A stretch of DNA of 64,000 nt from UBA1858 sp045106935 (GTDB lineage: Bacteria; Pseudomonadota; Gammaproteobacteria; UBA4575): assembly GCA_045106935.1 (NCBI GenBank), contig JBGCFN010000016.1:52208-116207 (forward strand), in the 5' to 3' direction. The notes beneath the pieces are model-generated. The model searched no databases and was not told the origin of the DNA. It saw nothing but the letters and a program-made list of their open reading frames with translations. Below, piece by piece: positions 8,116-18,900 of the stretch (its first letter is position 1; every line of letters begins with the position of its first letter). A program made the translations under genes and the position numbers.

Positions 8116-9129
8116 TTATTTAGCATTAACTAGCGCAATGGTTGTATCTAACATGCGGTTTGAAAAACCCCACTCGTTATCGTACCAAGAATGCACTTTA
8201 ACGAGATTGCCTCCCATGACCTTTGTGAGACTCGCATCAAACACAGATGAAGCTGGATTATGATTAAAATCGCATGACACTAAAGGTGCATTGTTGCACT
8301 CAAGCACTCCCTTCAGCTCTCCATTAGAGGCATCTTCCATAATGCTGTTAATTTCTTCTATATTTGTCTCGCGCGCCGCGGTAAAAGTTAAATCGACAAC
8401 TGACACATTAATTGTTGGTACACGCATTGAGAATCCATCTAGTTTCCCATTAAGCTCAGGAAGCACCAAACCTACAGCCGCTGCTGCCCCGGTTTTTGTT
8501 GGAATTATAGATTGAGTGGCTGAACGTGCACGGCGCAAGTCTGGATGGAACACATCTGTTAATACTTGGTCATTGGTATAGGCATGTATGGTTGTCATCA
8601 CGCCTTGAGACAAACCAATTTTGTCATGCAATGGTTTCACTAATGGTGCAAGACAATTGGTTGTGCATGACGCATTAGAGATAATTGTATCAGATGCTTT
8701 TAGCAAGTCATGGTTTATACCATAGACAATCGTTGCATCTACATCTTTACCTCCAGGCGCGGAGATAATAACTTTTTTTGCGCCTGCGGATATATGCGCA
8801 GAGGCTTTATCTTTACTGGCAAAAAATCCAGTTGATTCATATACGACATCAACATCTAATTCTTTCCATGGTAATTTAGAAGGGTCTCGCTCAGAGCACA
8901 CTCGAATGCGGTCACCATTGACGACAATGTGGTCGCCATCGACTTCCACTAAGCCATTAAATTTTCCATGCGCAGAATCATATTGAGTTAAGTGCGCATT
9001 AGTATTTGTGTCAGCTAAATCATTAATCGCAACAACTTGTATTTCATTAGTCCTACCTGACTCATATAAAGCACGCATGATATTGCGGCCAATTCTTCCA
9101 TATCCATTAATTGCAACTTTGATTGCCAT
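8116..9129 (-). CDS. gap: Glyceraldehyde-3-phosphate dehydrogenase, type I
   Basis: A 337-residue phosphorylating GAPDH. The Rossmann start is VAINGYGRIGRN, followed by INDLAD, whose Asp favours NAD over NADP. The catalytic Cys is C155 in SNASCTTNCLAP and the catalytic His is H182 in IHAYTNDQ. Downstream TKTGAAAAVGLVLPEL and WYDNEWGFSNRM are canonical. YTNDQVLTDVFHPDLRRARSA places it in the subgroup often found next to tkt and pgk in proteobacteria. Intergenic distances of 30 bp to tkt and 54 bp to pgk support one transcript. Confidence 0.96.
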   Translation of the reverse strand: MAIKVAINGYGRIGRNIMRALYESGRTNEIQVVAINDLADTNTNAHLTQYDSAHGKFNGLVEVDGDHIVVNGDRIRVCSERDPSKLPWKELDVDVVYESTGFFASKDKASAHISAGAKKVIISAPGGKDVDATIVYGINHDLLKASDTIISNASCTTNCLAPLVKPLHDKIGLSQGVMTTIHAYTNDQVLTDVFHPDLRRARSATQSIIPTKTGAAAAVGLVLPELNGKLDGFSMRVPTINVSVVDLTFTAARETNIEEINSIMEDASNGELKGVLECNNAPLVSCDFNHNPASSVFDASLTKVMGGNLVKVHSWYDNEWGFSNRMLDTTIALVNAK

Positions 9130-9159
9130 TCTTTTTGATCTCTCTTCTTCTAACAGTAA

Positions 9160-11151
9160 CTATAGTAAAGCGCGCGCACGCTTAACGATATTATCGACAG
9201 TGAAGCCGAAATGCTCCATTAGCACTTTACCTGGGGCAGATGCGCCAAATTGATCAATCCCTACGACGTCCCCATCTAATCCGACATACTTACGCCAAAA
9301 ATCTGTAATGCCTGCTTCAACCGCCACCCTTGCGCGGACATTGCTAGGTAGCACTGACTGTTTGTAAGCATTATCTTGTTGTTCAAATACATCAGCACTT
9401 GGCATAGAGACTAATCTCACTTTGACATTTTCTTTAGCCAATTGTTTCGCCGCGTCCATTGAGATGCCAACTTCAGTGCCAGTGGCCAAAATTATTAGCT
9501 CTGGCTCTGCATTATTCTCAAACAATGTGTAGGCTCCCTTCTGCACTAATGCCAATTGCTCTTTAGTGCGCGTCATAAACGGGACTCCTTGACGCGAAAA
9601 TGCCAGAGCTGAAGGATGTTTTAATTCAATACTAGTCTTCCATGCCACCATAGATTCTACGGTGTCGCATGGACGCCAAACCATTAGATTTGGAATACTT
9701 CGCAAACTAGAGACATGCTCAATAGATTGGTGTGTTGGCCCATCTTCTCCAAGACCAATCGAGTCATGCGTATAAACAAATATACTGGGTGTGTTCATTA
9801 AGGCAGCCATTCGAACTGCATTACGCGCGTAATCTGAAAAGGTCAGAAAGGTTCCACTATAAGGAATAAATCCTCCGTGTAACGCCATGCCATTCATCAT
9901 TGCAGACATGCCAAATTCACGTACACCATAATATATATAGTTGCCACTGACATCGTCACCTGTGACACCTTTAGAACCTGACCACCAGGTATTATTTGAA
10001 CCTGTTAAGTCAGCCGAACCACCAATTAATTCTGGCAGTAAAGGCCCAACCGCTTCTAATGCTAATTCAGACGCTTTTCGAGTCGCGACGCTTTCTGCTT
10101 TCTCATTAATTGCCTGTAAGGCTTTATCAGCATCGGCTTCCCAATTGTCTGGCAGTTCAGCGTTACAACGTCTTTCTAACTCTTTGGCTAACTCAGGATG
10201 TAAACGCTTATAAGACTCATAATTTACCTGCCAACTTTGTTGTTTTTGCGACCCCGCATCCACACAACTCCAGGCATCATAAATATCTTGAGGAATTTCA
10301 AAAGGCCCATGCTTCCAGCCTAAACGATCTCGTACATTTTGAATTTCTTCGTCACCTAATGGCGCACCGTGTATTCCAGATGTCCCTTCACGGTTTGGCG
10401 AACCGAATCCAATAATCGTTTTGCAATCAATAAGTGTTGGCTGCATTGTATTCGCTTGCGCTTGCTGAATAGCTTGGTCAATAGCGGCGGTATCATGTCC
10501 GTCGATATCACGTATGACCTGCCAGCCATAGGATTCAAATCGTTGCGGGATGTCTTCCGTAAACCATTCCTGGACTTCACCATCAATTGAAATGCCATTG
10601 TCATCATAGAAAACAATTAATTTACCCAATTTTAGTGTGCCCGCTAACGAGCATGCCTCATGAGAAATTCCTTCCATTAAGCAGCCATCTCCGGCGAAAA
10701 CATAGGTATTATGATCAATAATGCTGCTATCTTCCTGATTAAATTCTGCTGCTAGCATCCTCTCTGCAAGTGCCATTCCCACCGCATTCGCAAGACCTTG
10801 CCCTAGAGGTCCGGTCGTGGTTTCAATGCCAGGCGCCTCTCCTACTTCTGGGTGCCCTGGTGTCTTGGAATGTAGCTGTCGAAAATCTTTTAAATCTTGC
10901 ATTGACAAGTCATAACCCGTCAGATGTAACAGCGAGTAAATCAACATTGACCCATGGCCATTTGACAGCACAAATCGATCTCGATTTATCCACTGAGGAT
11001 CTTTGGGGTTGTGATTCAGATATTTACGCCATAGAACTTCGGCGATATCTGCCATGCCCATAGGAGCACCGGGGTGTCCAGAGTTGGCCTGTTGAACTGC
11101 ATCCATACTCAATGCACGGATGGCATTTGCTAATTCTTTATGATTATCCAC
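9160..11151 (-). CDS. tkt: Transketolase
   Basis: A 663-residue thiamine-diphosphate enzyme moving two-carbon ketol units in the pentose phosphate pathway. The N-terminus (ELANAIRALSMDAVQQANSG HPG, shown broken) is canonical, the ThDP site is GDGCLMEGISHE, and the middle domain has HDSIGLGEDGPTHQ. It starts with GTG at 11151; this is the only start that preserves the conserved N-terminus, though no clear ribosome-binding site is seen. It is the first gene of the leftward operon, so the promoter should lie in 11152-11338, where an 18-bp repeat CGAGTT-N6-AACTCG (11281-11298) occurs. With gap, pgk, pyk and fba it links pentose phosphate and lower glycolytic steps. Confidence 0.95.
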   Translation of the reverse strand: MDNHKELANAIRALSMDAVQQANSGHPGAPMGMADIAEVLWRKYLNHNPKDPQWINRDRFVLSNGHGSMLIYSLLHLTGYDLSMQDLKDFRQLHSKTPGHPEVGEAPGIETTTGPLGQGLANAVGMALAERMLAAEFNQEDSSIIDHNTYVFAGDGCLMEGISHEACSLAGTLKLGKLIVFYDDNGISIDGEVQEWFTEDIPQRFESYGWQVIRDIDGHDTAAIDQAIQQAQANTMQPTLIDCKTIIGFGSPNREGTSGIHGAPLGDEEIQNVRDRLGWKHGPFEIPQDIYDAWSCVDAGSQKQQSWQVNYESYKRLHPELAKELERRCNAELPDNWEADADKALQAINEKAESVATRKASELALEAVGPLLPELIGGSADLTGSNNTWWSGSKGVTGDDVSGNYIYYGVREFGMSAMMNGMALHGGFIPYSGTFLTFSDYARNAVRMAALMNTPSIFVYTHDSIGLGEDGPTHQSIEHVSSLRSIPNLMVWRPCDTVESMVAWKTSIELKHPSALAFSRQGVPFMTRTKEQLALVQKGAYTLFENNAEPELIILATGTEVGISMDAAKQLAKENVKVRLVSMPSADVFEQQDNAYKQSVLPSNVRARVAVEAGITDFWRKYVGLDGDVVGIDQFGASAPGKVLMEHFGFTVDNIVKRARALL

Positions 11152-11338
11152 GAGATTTTTGTGATTACTTGTTAATATAAGGTTGTACGATGCGCCGTTG
11201 CCGACATATATCTCGGTCTGTACATGAAAAAATGACTCTTATCAGGTCGGCGATCAGGCTTAAAGCGCGGACATTTTCCACGAGTTATGAACAACTCGCA
11301 AGCACACACCAATGAATTCTTTCTATCTATTAGCTAAT

Positions 11339-11899
11339 TTAGCTATTTTTCCATTTAATATTGCAGCCGACACTAGGTTTTTGCTCAGCAGCAACGTCTT
11401 CACCCACGATCACAGCATTCAATGCCGCTCGCACATCGCTTCCAGTCACTGCGATTCCATTACCAGGACGAGAATCATCTAATTGTCCACGATATACACA
11501 AGCCATAGTTTCATCAAAGACAAAAAAATCTGGTGTACAAACAGCATTATATGCCTTGGCAACTTGCTGACTTTCATCAAACAAATAAGGAAATTTGTAG
11601 CCTATTGTTTCAGCTTCTACAACCATATTCTCGGGTGAATCATCTGGATATGCCTGGATATCATTGGAATTAATAGCAATAAAAGATACATCTTTAGGCT
11701 GATATTCATTTGCCAGCAAAACCAGTTCGGACGTAATGTGTTTTACGAAAGGGCAATGGTTACAAATAAACATGATTACGGTTGCTGAAGCCCCTTTTAA
11801 TTGCGCCAAGCTTCTATCTTCACCAATCTTTGGGTCCAACAATACAAACTCTGGTGCCACTGTTCCCAGTGGAATCATCGTAGACAGGGTTTTAACCAT
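11339..11899 (-). CDS. Thioredoxin-fold AhpC/TSA-like protein with CxxC
   Basis: A 186-residue cytoplasmic redoxin. PLGTVAPEFVLLDP is the usual start of AhpC/TSA-type redoxins; the redox site is in FICNHCPFVKHI, where C-N-H-C forms a CxxC like that of thioredoxins. A CTPDFFVFD motif supplies the cis-proline region. It has no signal peptide or membrane anchor. Family members are common beside unrelated genes and have no agreed substrate; a thiol-disulfide oxidoreductase or peroxidase role is the best guess. The ATG at 11899 is preferred to a TTG one codon upstream, with GGAAG seven bases ahead. Divergent from metK; separated from tkt by 187 bp. Confidence 0.82.
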   Translation of the reverse strand: MVKTLSTMIPLGTVAPEFVLLDPKIGEDRSLAQLKGASATVIMFICNHCPFVKHITSELVLLANEYQPKDVSFIAINSNDIQAYPDDSPENMVVEAETIGYKFPYLFDESQQVAKAYNAVCTPDFFVFDETMACVYRGQLDDSRPGNGIAVTGSDVRAALNAVIVGEDVAAEQKPSVGCNIKWKNS

Positions 11900-12123
11900 C
11901 AATTCTTCCTTTTTAGTAACAAACTTTATCGCTTAAACGCATTACACAATGTACAATCTCGCGCTTTAGAAATGCAATAAGATTAAACGTCTATAATTTT
12001 GAAAGATTGTTCGTGAGTTGATTAAATATTCAAATCAGAGCAAATATGCCGATATAGTTAGATTAACCCAGCAACACATCTCATGTTTTCACAATAAAAT
12101 TATCCGTAAAGGGCTTACTAAAA

Positions 12124-13275
12124 ATGAGTAACAGCTATGTATTCACTTCAGAATCCGTTTCTGAAGGTCATCCAGATAAAATGTCAGACCAGATTTCTGA
12201 TGCTGTATTAGATGCCGCGTTGGCACAAGACCCTGACGCACGAGTGGCATGCGAGACACTTGTCAAAACAGGCATGGTGGTATTAGCCGGCGAAATCACG
12301 ACGACAGCAACGATAGATTATGAACAGCTTGTTCGAAATACTGTTAACGACATTGGCTATGACCATTCTGACAAAGGTTTTGACGGTGGTACTTGCGCGG
12401 TAATTAATGCCTTGGGTGCTCAGTCTCCCGATATTGCACAAGGCGTGGATCGCTCCAAACCAGAAGATCAAGGGGCAGGTGATCAAGGCTTAATGTTTGG
12501 TTACGCCAGTAATGAAACTGATGTGTTAATGCCAGCACCTATTACCTATTCACACCGATTAGTAAAAAAACAATCTGAAGTTCGCAAGAATAATCAACTA
12601 TCCTGGTTACGCCCAGATGCAAAAAGCCAAGTCACGTTCCGCTACGAAAATGGAGTCCCGAGCGCAGTAGAAGCCATTGTGCTTTCAACACAACATGACC
12701 CTGAGATATCGCAAAAGGATTTACAGGAAGCGGTAATGGAACACATTATTAAACCTGTCATTCCAGAGAAATGGTTAGATGCGAGCACCAAGTATCACAT
12801 TAATCCTACAGGCAACTTCGTTATCGGTGGCCCTGTGGGGGACTGTGGCTTAACTGGCCGCAAGATTATTGTAGATACTTATGGCGGAATGGCACGTCAT
12901 GGGGGCGGCGCATTTTCTGGCAAAGATCCATCAAAAGTTGACAGGTCTGCTGCATATGCAGGTCGTTATGTAGCAAAGAATATTGTAGCTGCAGGCCTTG
13001 CTGAACGATGCGAAATTCAAATCTCATACGCTATTGGTGTGGCTGAACCCACGTCTATTTCCATAGACACCTTTGGTACCGGAAACAAAGATGATCGTGA
13101 TATTGAAGAATTAGTCAGACAGCATTTTGATTTACGCCCATATGGCATTTTAACCATGCTAGACCTTAGACGACCCATCTACAAAAACTCAGCAAGCTAC
13201 GGGCACTTTGGTCGTGAAGAAGCAGAGTTTAGTTGGGAAAAAACAGACAAAGCTGATGCATTGCGTCAGTCATAG
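12124..13275 (+). CDS. metK: S-adenosylmethionine synthetase
   Basis: A 383-residue MetK making SAM from methionine and ATP. The N-terminal FTSESVSEGHPDKMSDQISDA motif (shown to 20 residues) carries the ATP-binding His-Pro-Asp. DQGLMFGYA, GGPVGDCGLTGRKIIVDTYGG and GGGAFSGKDPSKVDRSAAY are all canonical. It is followed 29 bp later by ahcY, so SAM production and clearance of its by-product S-adenosylhomocysteine are encoded together. No recognised SAM or SAH riboswitch is visible in the 224 bp upstream. A SAM-dependent methyltransferase, rsmE, comes next. Confidence 0.97.
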   Translation: MSNSYVFTSESVSEGHPDKMSDQISDAVLDAALAQDPDARVACETLVKTGMVVLAGEITTTATIDYEQLVRNTVNDIGYDHSDKGFDGGTCAVINALGAQSPDIAQGVDRSKPEDQGAGDQGLMFGYASNETDVLMPAPITYSHRLVKKQSEVRKNNQLSWLRPDAKSQVTFRYENGVPSAVEAIVLSTQHDPEISQKDLQEAVMEHIIKPVIPEKWLDASTKYHINPTGNFVIGGPVGDCGLTGRKIIVDTYGGMARHGGGAFSGKDPSKVDRSAAYAGRYVAKNIVAAGLAERCEIQISYAIGVAEPTSISIDTFGTGNKDDRDIEELVRQHFDLRPYGILTMLDLRRPIYKNSASYGHFGREEAEFSWEKTDKADALRQS

Positions 13276-13304
13276 ACATTTTTATATTTGCTAGGAGCAC
13301 ATAA

Positions 13305-14600
13305 ATGAGTACTGAAGAAGATTACAAAGTTGCGGATATTTCATTGGCTGACTGGGGTCGCAAAGAAATTGCAATTGCTGAAACAGAAATGCCTGGATTA
13401 ATGTCCTTACGTAAAAAATATGCGGGCCAAAATCCTTTAAAAGGTGCAAGGATTGTTGGTTGCTTACATATGACTATTCAAACTGCCGTATTGATTGAAA
13501 CTTTAGTTGATTTAGGCGCTGAAGTACGCTGGTCTTCTTGCAACATTTTCTCAACTCAAGATCATGCTGCCTCAGCTATCGCGGCGAGCGGTGTCCCTGT
13601 ATTTGCATGGAAAGGCGAAACAGAAGAAGAATACGAGTGGTGTATCGAACAAACAATTACCGGTCCAAATAACTGGGCACCAAACTTACTACTTGATGAC
13701 GGCGGCGACTTAACCAAGTTAATGCATGAAAAATATCCTGAGATGTTAAAAGACGTCAAAGGCGTTTCAGAAGAAACCACTACTGGCGTAAAACGACTTT
13801 ACGACATGGTTGAAGCAGGCGAATTATTAATCCCTGCGATTAATGTTAATGATTCAGTCACTAAATCTAAATTCGATAATCTATATGGCTGCCGCGAATC
13901 ATTAGTCGACGGTATCAAGCGTGCGACTGATGTTATGGTCGCCGGCAAAGTAGCTGTTGTCTGTGGTTATGGCGATGTTGGTAAAGGTTCAGCTCAATCT
14001 CTACGCGGATTAGGTGCTACGGTCTTGATTACTGAAATTGATCCTATTTGTGCATTGCAAGCAGCTATGGAAGGTTATCGCGTTGTCACTTTAGATGATG
14101 TATGTGGAGAAGCAGATATCTTCGTCACAACAACAGGTAACTACAATATTATTACTCATGACCATATGGCCGCCATGAAAGATCAAGCGATTGTCTGCAA
14201 CATTGGTCACTTTGACAATGAAATTGATGTCGCTAGTCTTGAGAAGTATCAATGGGAAGAAATCAAGCCTCAAGTAGATCACATCATTTTCCCTGACGGG
14301 AAACGCATTATCATGCTTGCCAAAGGACGCTTAGTGAATCTTGGATGCGCAACTGGCCACCCTAGCTTTGTGATGTCAAATTCATTCACTAACCAAGTAC
14401 TTGCTCAGCTTGAACTTTGGAATGCGAATGGCAACTATAAAAACAATGTTTATATCTTGCCTAAGCACTTAGATGAAGAAGTAGCACGTTTACACTTAGA
14501 TCAAATTGGCGCGAAGCTAACTACACTAACAGATGAACAAGCCGCTTACATTGGCGTACCAGTCAATGGTCCTTATAAGGCAGATCATTACCGATACTAA
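13305..14600 (+). CDS. ahcY: Adenosylhomocysteinase (SAH hydrolase)
   Basis: A 431-residue SAH hydrolase that splits S-adenosylhomocysteine to adenosine and homocysteine, pulling methylation forward. NAD sits on GYGDVGKGSAQSLRGLGA. The substrate region includes SSCNIFSTQDHAAS and NVNDSVTKSKFDN. The C-terminus ends in the conserved YKADHYRY, which closes the active site of the partner subunit. AGGAG precedes the ATG at 13305. It forms an operon with metK ended by the strong terminator at 14624. The length is that of the short bacterial form. Confidence 0.97.
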   Translation: MSTEEDYKVADISLADWGRKEIAIAETEMPGLMSLRKKYAGQNPLKGARIVGCLHMTIQTAVLIETLVDLGAEVRWSSCNIFSTQDHAASAIAASGVPVFAWKGETEEEYEWCIEQTITGPNNWAPNLLLDDGGDLTKLMHEKYPEMLKDVKGVSEETTTGVKRLYDMVEAGELLIPAINVNDSVTKSKFDNLYGCRESLVDGIKRATDVMVAGKVAVVCGYGDVGKGSAQSLRGLGATVLITEIDPICALQAAMEGYRVVTLDDVCGEADIFVTTTGNYNIITHDHMAAMKDQAIVCNIGHFDNEIDVASLEKYQWEEIKPQVDHIIFPDGKRIIMLAKGRLVNLGCATGHPSFVMSNSFTNQVLAQLELWNANGNYKNNVYILPKHLDEEVARLHLDQIGAKLTTLTDEQAAYIGVPVNGPYKADHYRY

Positions 14601-14623
14601 AAACATCACGCACAGCAAGACTC

Positions 14624-14656
14624 AACGCCGGTATAATTAATTATACCGGCGTTTTT
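14624..14656 (+). terminator. Intrinsic terminator of metK-ahcY
   Basis: A perfect 30-bp palindrome (arms of 15 bases beginning AACGCCGGTAT) followed by five T. It lies 24 bp after the ahcY stop. It ends immediately before the possible rsmE starts, leaving almost no leader for that gene. Confidence 0.92.
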
Positions 14657-14673
14657 ATTTGGATAATACAATT

Positions 14674-15411
14674 TTGCGAATTCCTAGAATTTACACTCAA
14701 CATGAGCTTCAGGTTTCTAACAAAGCCAGTCTAGAAACTAGTGCCGCCAAGCACATTAAAGATGTGCTACGCATGAGCACGGGAAATCAAGTCATCCTTT
14801 TTAATGGTGATGGTCACGACTATTCTGGCTCCATTTGCGAACTTTCCAAGAAAAGCGTTTGTGTACTAATAGAAAAAAGACAATCACTCAGCAATGAATC
14901 CCCCCTATCAATTCATTTACTACAACCTCTATGTCGCGCTGAAAAATTGGATTGGTGTATACAAAAAGCGACTGAATTAGGCATAAACGAGATCACTCTT
15001 TTCAATAGCACTAGAGTTAACGTCAACATCACTGCAGCTCGACTAGATAAGAAAATGGCTCATTGGCGCTCAGTGATAGAAAGTGCTTGCGAGCAATCTG
15101 GACGCGCAACCATTCCCACTATTAATTCACCCACACCATTTAATGATGCAGTCAACAAGACTTCTCTCGATGCTATTAAGCTAATTGCGTCACCTACGGC
15201 AGAGACAATTAAACTTACTCCTACAAACAAAGTTTCAACATCTTGCATTTGTGCGGTAGGACCCGAAGGTGGATTTAATCAGGATGAAATCCTGCAGGCA
15301 GAACATCAAGGCTTCCATCCCATTAAGATGGGGCCCAGAGTTTTACGATTAGAAACCGCCGTGATATCAGCACTGACATTGTGCCAGTCACACTGGGGTG
15401 ACTTTAAATAA
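14674..15411 (+). CDS. rsmE: 16S rRNA m3U1498 methyltransferase
   Basis: A 245-residue RsmE, a SPOUT-fold enzyme methylating N3 of U1498 in 16S rRNA. It shows the N-terminal PUA-like domain (SAAKHIKDVLRM), then QPLCRAEKLDWCIQKATELG and the knotted SAM site VGPEGGFNQDEI and MGPRVLRLETA. There is no ATG near the start. TTG at 14674 gives MRIPRIYTQ, matching the family; TTG at 14659 would add five residues and sits right at the terminator's T-run. Neither has a clear ribosome-binding site. Expression by read-through or from a promoter inside ahcY is implied. Confidence 0.9.
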   Translation: MRIPRIYTQHELQVSNKASLETSAAKHIKDVLRMSTGNQVILFNGDGHDYSGSICELSKKSVCVLIEKRQSLSNESPLSIHLLQPLCRAEKLDWCIQKATELGINEITLFNSTRVNVNITAARLDKKMAHWRSVIESACEQSGRATIPTINSPTPFNDAVNKTSLDAIKLIASPTAETIKLTPTNKVSTSCICAVGPEGGFNQDEILQAEHQGFHPIKMGPRVLRLETAVISALTLCQSHWGDFK

Positions 15412-15426
15412 GCAACATATTAATAT

Positions 15427-15927
15427 TTAGGCGCTTCGGCTGATTGACTCATCCATTGACCACACCGCACTTTGTAGTGCAGCAAAATCAGGCACATCTA
15501 AAACACGACTACCAATAGAAATTGAGTGTGCTATCCATTCTTGATTGTCTTCAATATGCAAATTATCCAGAGACTCTTGACTCAATATTAGTGGTTTCGG
15601 AAATCCACGACACTCAACAGCATAATGATCGTTCTCAAAGCCTTTCTGAAAAGACCGAATGACAACGATCTTTCTTTTTACTATCTCTTCTCTATTAAAA
15701 TTATTTTGAATTAAACTTTCAAAGCACAGCAATGGAATTTTCCAGTCATTCCAAGCATATTCACCTAATTTCCAATCCGCTTTATGTGTTATTGCAGGCG
15801 TAAACAAATTATCTTTCCATGACAATACATCCGCTACCATTGTTTTTGGCACGAGAATTTCTTTTTTTTGTAAGCGCAATAAGAGCACACTCACACTTTT
15901 ATCGTTTTGTTTAGTAAAGTCACTCAT
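15427..15927 (-). CDS. chpC: CheW-like adaptor (ChpC-type)
   Basis: A 166-residue protein with a divergent CheW fold: an early VSVLLLRLQKKEILVPKTMVADVL strand pair (shown in part) and LGEYAWNDWKIPLLCFESL in the middle, the position of the usual WRG.VPVIDL motif. It should help couple receptor and kinase in the Pil-Chp system. Its start overlaps the chpA stop by one base (TAATG), indicating tight coupling. In Pseudomonas the cheW-like chpC also lies downstream of chpA, but a methylesterase gene (chpB) intervenes; none is present here. The symbol rests on position and fold, not on detailed identity. Confidence 0.7.
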   Translation of the reverse strand: MSDFTKQNDKSVSVLLLRLQKKEILVPKTMVADVLSWKDNLFTPAITHKADWKLGEYAWNDWKIPLLCFESLIQNNFNREEIVKRKIVVIRSFQKGFENDHYAVECRGFPKPLILSQESLDNLHIEDNQEWIAHSISIGSRVLDVPDFAALQSAVWSMDESISRSA

Positions 15928-18900
15928 TAGAAACTTTCTATTCGCTCAAGAAGCTGTGCTTCATTATATGGCTTACCGAGATAACTATTAACGCCCAACT
16001 CCATTGCTCGATTACGGTGCTTATCCCCTGTCCTCGAAGTAATCATAATAATAGGAATATTAGCCAATCTCTCTTCTTTGCGCATCTGTGTCGCCAATTC
16101 ATAACCATCCATACGCGGCATTTCAATATCCAATAACACAACATCTGGCATTATCTTTTGCAACTTCTGCAAGGCATCAACACCATCTTTGGCAGTCACA
16201 ACTTTATAATTATTTCTTTCCAAGAAACGTGTTGTCACTTTACGTATAGTAATGGAATCATCCACCACCATAATGGTTGCCTCCTCATCAGTATCATTTT
16301 CAGGCGTTTCAGAAACAACTACCGCATCAGCACTAGTGCGCGTTTGTATCAAGCGGGCTATCCAAGGAATATCAAGTATCAAAGCCACACTCCCATCACC
16401 CAAGATGGTTGCACCAGAAATACCTTGGGACTGACTGAAGTGTGAAGCCAATGGTTTCACTACAATCTCTTTATTACCGTAAGTTGCTTCAACAAGTAAC
16501 GCTAAACGATGCTCTCCCATCCGCACTAAAATGACAGGGCATTGCGCATTTTCATCTTCAAAATACAATGCGCCACCTTGCAATAAACTGGCTAGATGAT
16601 GAAACGAATAATCATGTCCTGCATAAGTATATTTTGGCTCATCACTATTAAATATATCTTTCAGCTCAAATGCAGGTAGCTGTATAACCCCTTCAACACC
16701 TGAAAGCGTTAACGCGTACATTTCTTTACCTGCTTTTATTAACAATGCATGACTCACTGCTAATGTAAATGGAAGACGCAAAATAAATTTTGCGCCTTTT
16801 GTTATTTCAGATCGCGTTTCAATGCTGCCACCTAGTCGGCGAATATCTTTATCAACGATATCCATTCCAACACCACGTCCTGCTATTTTTGATACTGTAC
16901 TTGCTGTACTCAAGCCTGGCTTGAATATCAATTGCAGTACCTCATCTTTTGTCATCTTAGAAGCTGCTTGTATTAAGCCACTTTCTATTGCCTTAGCTCT
17001 TACTTTTTGAGGGTCGATGCCTGCACCATCGTCTTTAATGGTAATACTGATTTCAGACCCTTCACGTGCAATATCAATTCTAATTTGGCCGCGCGCGGGC
17101 TTGCTGCTTTCTACGCGCACGTCTGGTGTTTCAATACCATGACCCACACTATTTCTTAATATATGCTCAATTGACGTGATCACACCATTTAGGACGCGGC
17201 GGTCAATTTCAATATCCCCCCCTTGAATAACTAGATCAACTTGCTTATTAAGTTCGCTCGCTGTTTGCCTGACGATACGTTGCAGTCTTTGCTCTACCGT
17301 ATCAAATCCAATCATACGCGTGTGTAGCAAATTATCCTGCAGATTAGAGGTGACAACCTTTTGATTGATTAGCACATCCTCACCATCTTGCATGTGATTC
17401 ATAAACATTTCTTTAATGTTTGACAAATCATCAACACTTTCTGCAAGCGAGCGTGATAACTGTTGAATATCTGAATAACGATCTAGCTCTAACGGATCAA
17501 AATCAGGCAAATTTTCCTGATCATCTGCATGCTTAAATAGAATTTGTGCTTCTGTTTCCATTTCAAGCTTACGCAATTGTTCACGCAATCTTCCAATTGT
17601 TTGACCCAGCTCAGAAGAACTAGCAGCAAATGAAATAAACACCTGTTCTAAGCGTGAGCGCTGAATGTTCACTTCTCCGGCATCATTCACTAACACATCT
17701 AATACATCTGCCGGCACTCTAACCACTTCATGTTTATCTTGAGATTTAGAAATTTCATCATTATTGTTCTCTATATTGATGAATTTCTTCAATGCCGGTT
17801 GCTCGTGAATCGTTTTATCAGAGCTCTCTACTGTTACTTCCTGTGTGACATTTTCATCAGCCCTTGACACATTAGCATTAAGATTCAGCTCATCAGCAAG
17901 TTCTTCTGCCGATTCATTTATTACGCCACTTACTTCGGCTGATTCAACTTCAACTGCAGAGTGTTTACTCTCATTCTGCAATCCACTCGCAGATTGTAGT
18001 TCAGCTACTAATGCATCGTCCAAATATATATTTTGCTGGCGCTGCGCTGTTTCAACATTTGCATGCAGCGTATCTAACACACGCTGCAACAATTTTAGAG
18101 AATTTTCTTTATCATTGCTTTCATCTGAAAGAGCGACTAGCAAAGATTCTGTGACATGACTCAACTCACCTATGGTGGTGAACCCTGCCATTCTTGAACT
18201 GCCTTTAAGTGTATGAAATTGACGCTGCAATTCTGAAATTGCATCAATATCATCTGGCGTTGCTTTTAATCGTTGCAAGGAACCTTGGCAGTCTGACAAT
18301 ACATCTTCAGCCTCTTCAAAGAAGATCTCACATAATTCTTCATCTCTTGCTTCACTTTCATCCACCATCGATGAGCGTGACGGCTGCTTAGATACTTCAA
18401 ACGTCTGTTTTTCTGCATCATGCTTAGAATATTTGCCTAACAGCTCATTATTAAACGCTTTCATTTGGCTTAATAGGGTTGGATCTAAATCGACAATTTC
18501 TTCTGATTTCTCAACCTTGCTAAGATCCGACTCTATCTGCTTGACACACAATTGCACTAATTTAGCTTGATCGTCAGTGAATTCAACATTGTTTTTTATC
18601 GCGATAGCAATGATTTCTTCTAGCGGGCAACATAAGTCTGAGATATGTTGTACACCTGCAGTCTGGGCACTTCCACGCATGGTATGAACTATGCGCAATA
18701 ATTCTTCATCAATACGAATATCATTTGATGATCGATCGTCTTCACCCACGGCGTCACGCATCACTTTTAGATGTTGTGTCGCCTCAACGGCAAATATGCC
18801 AGTTAACTCATCTTGAATTTGTTCACTTAATTGCAAGTCACCGGATGTACTGACTTGCTGTTCTTGTTCAGATGTTTTTTCGTTTTGTGTTGTTACCACT

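Noticed and set aside
11281..11298. CGAGTT-N6-AACTCG repeat upstream of tkt as a CbbR-type operator
   Set aside because: It is about 130 bp from the tkt start and does not show the T-N11-A pattern in a useful place; no RuBisCO or phosphoribulokinase genes accompany the operon, so a Calvin-cycle reading is unsupported.
11900..12123. SAM or SAH riboswitch before metK
   Set aside because: I could not find the conserved core of any SAM or SAH class; only AT-rich sequence without a clear multi-stem fold is seen.
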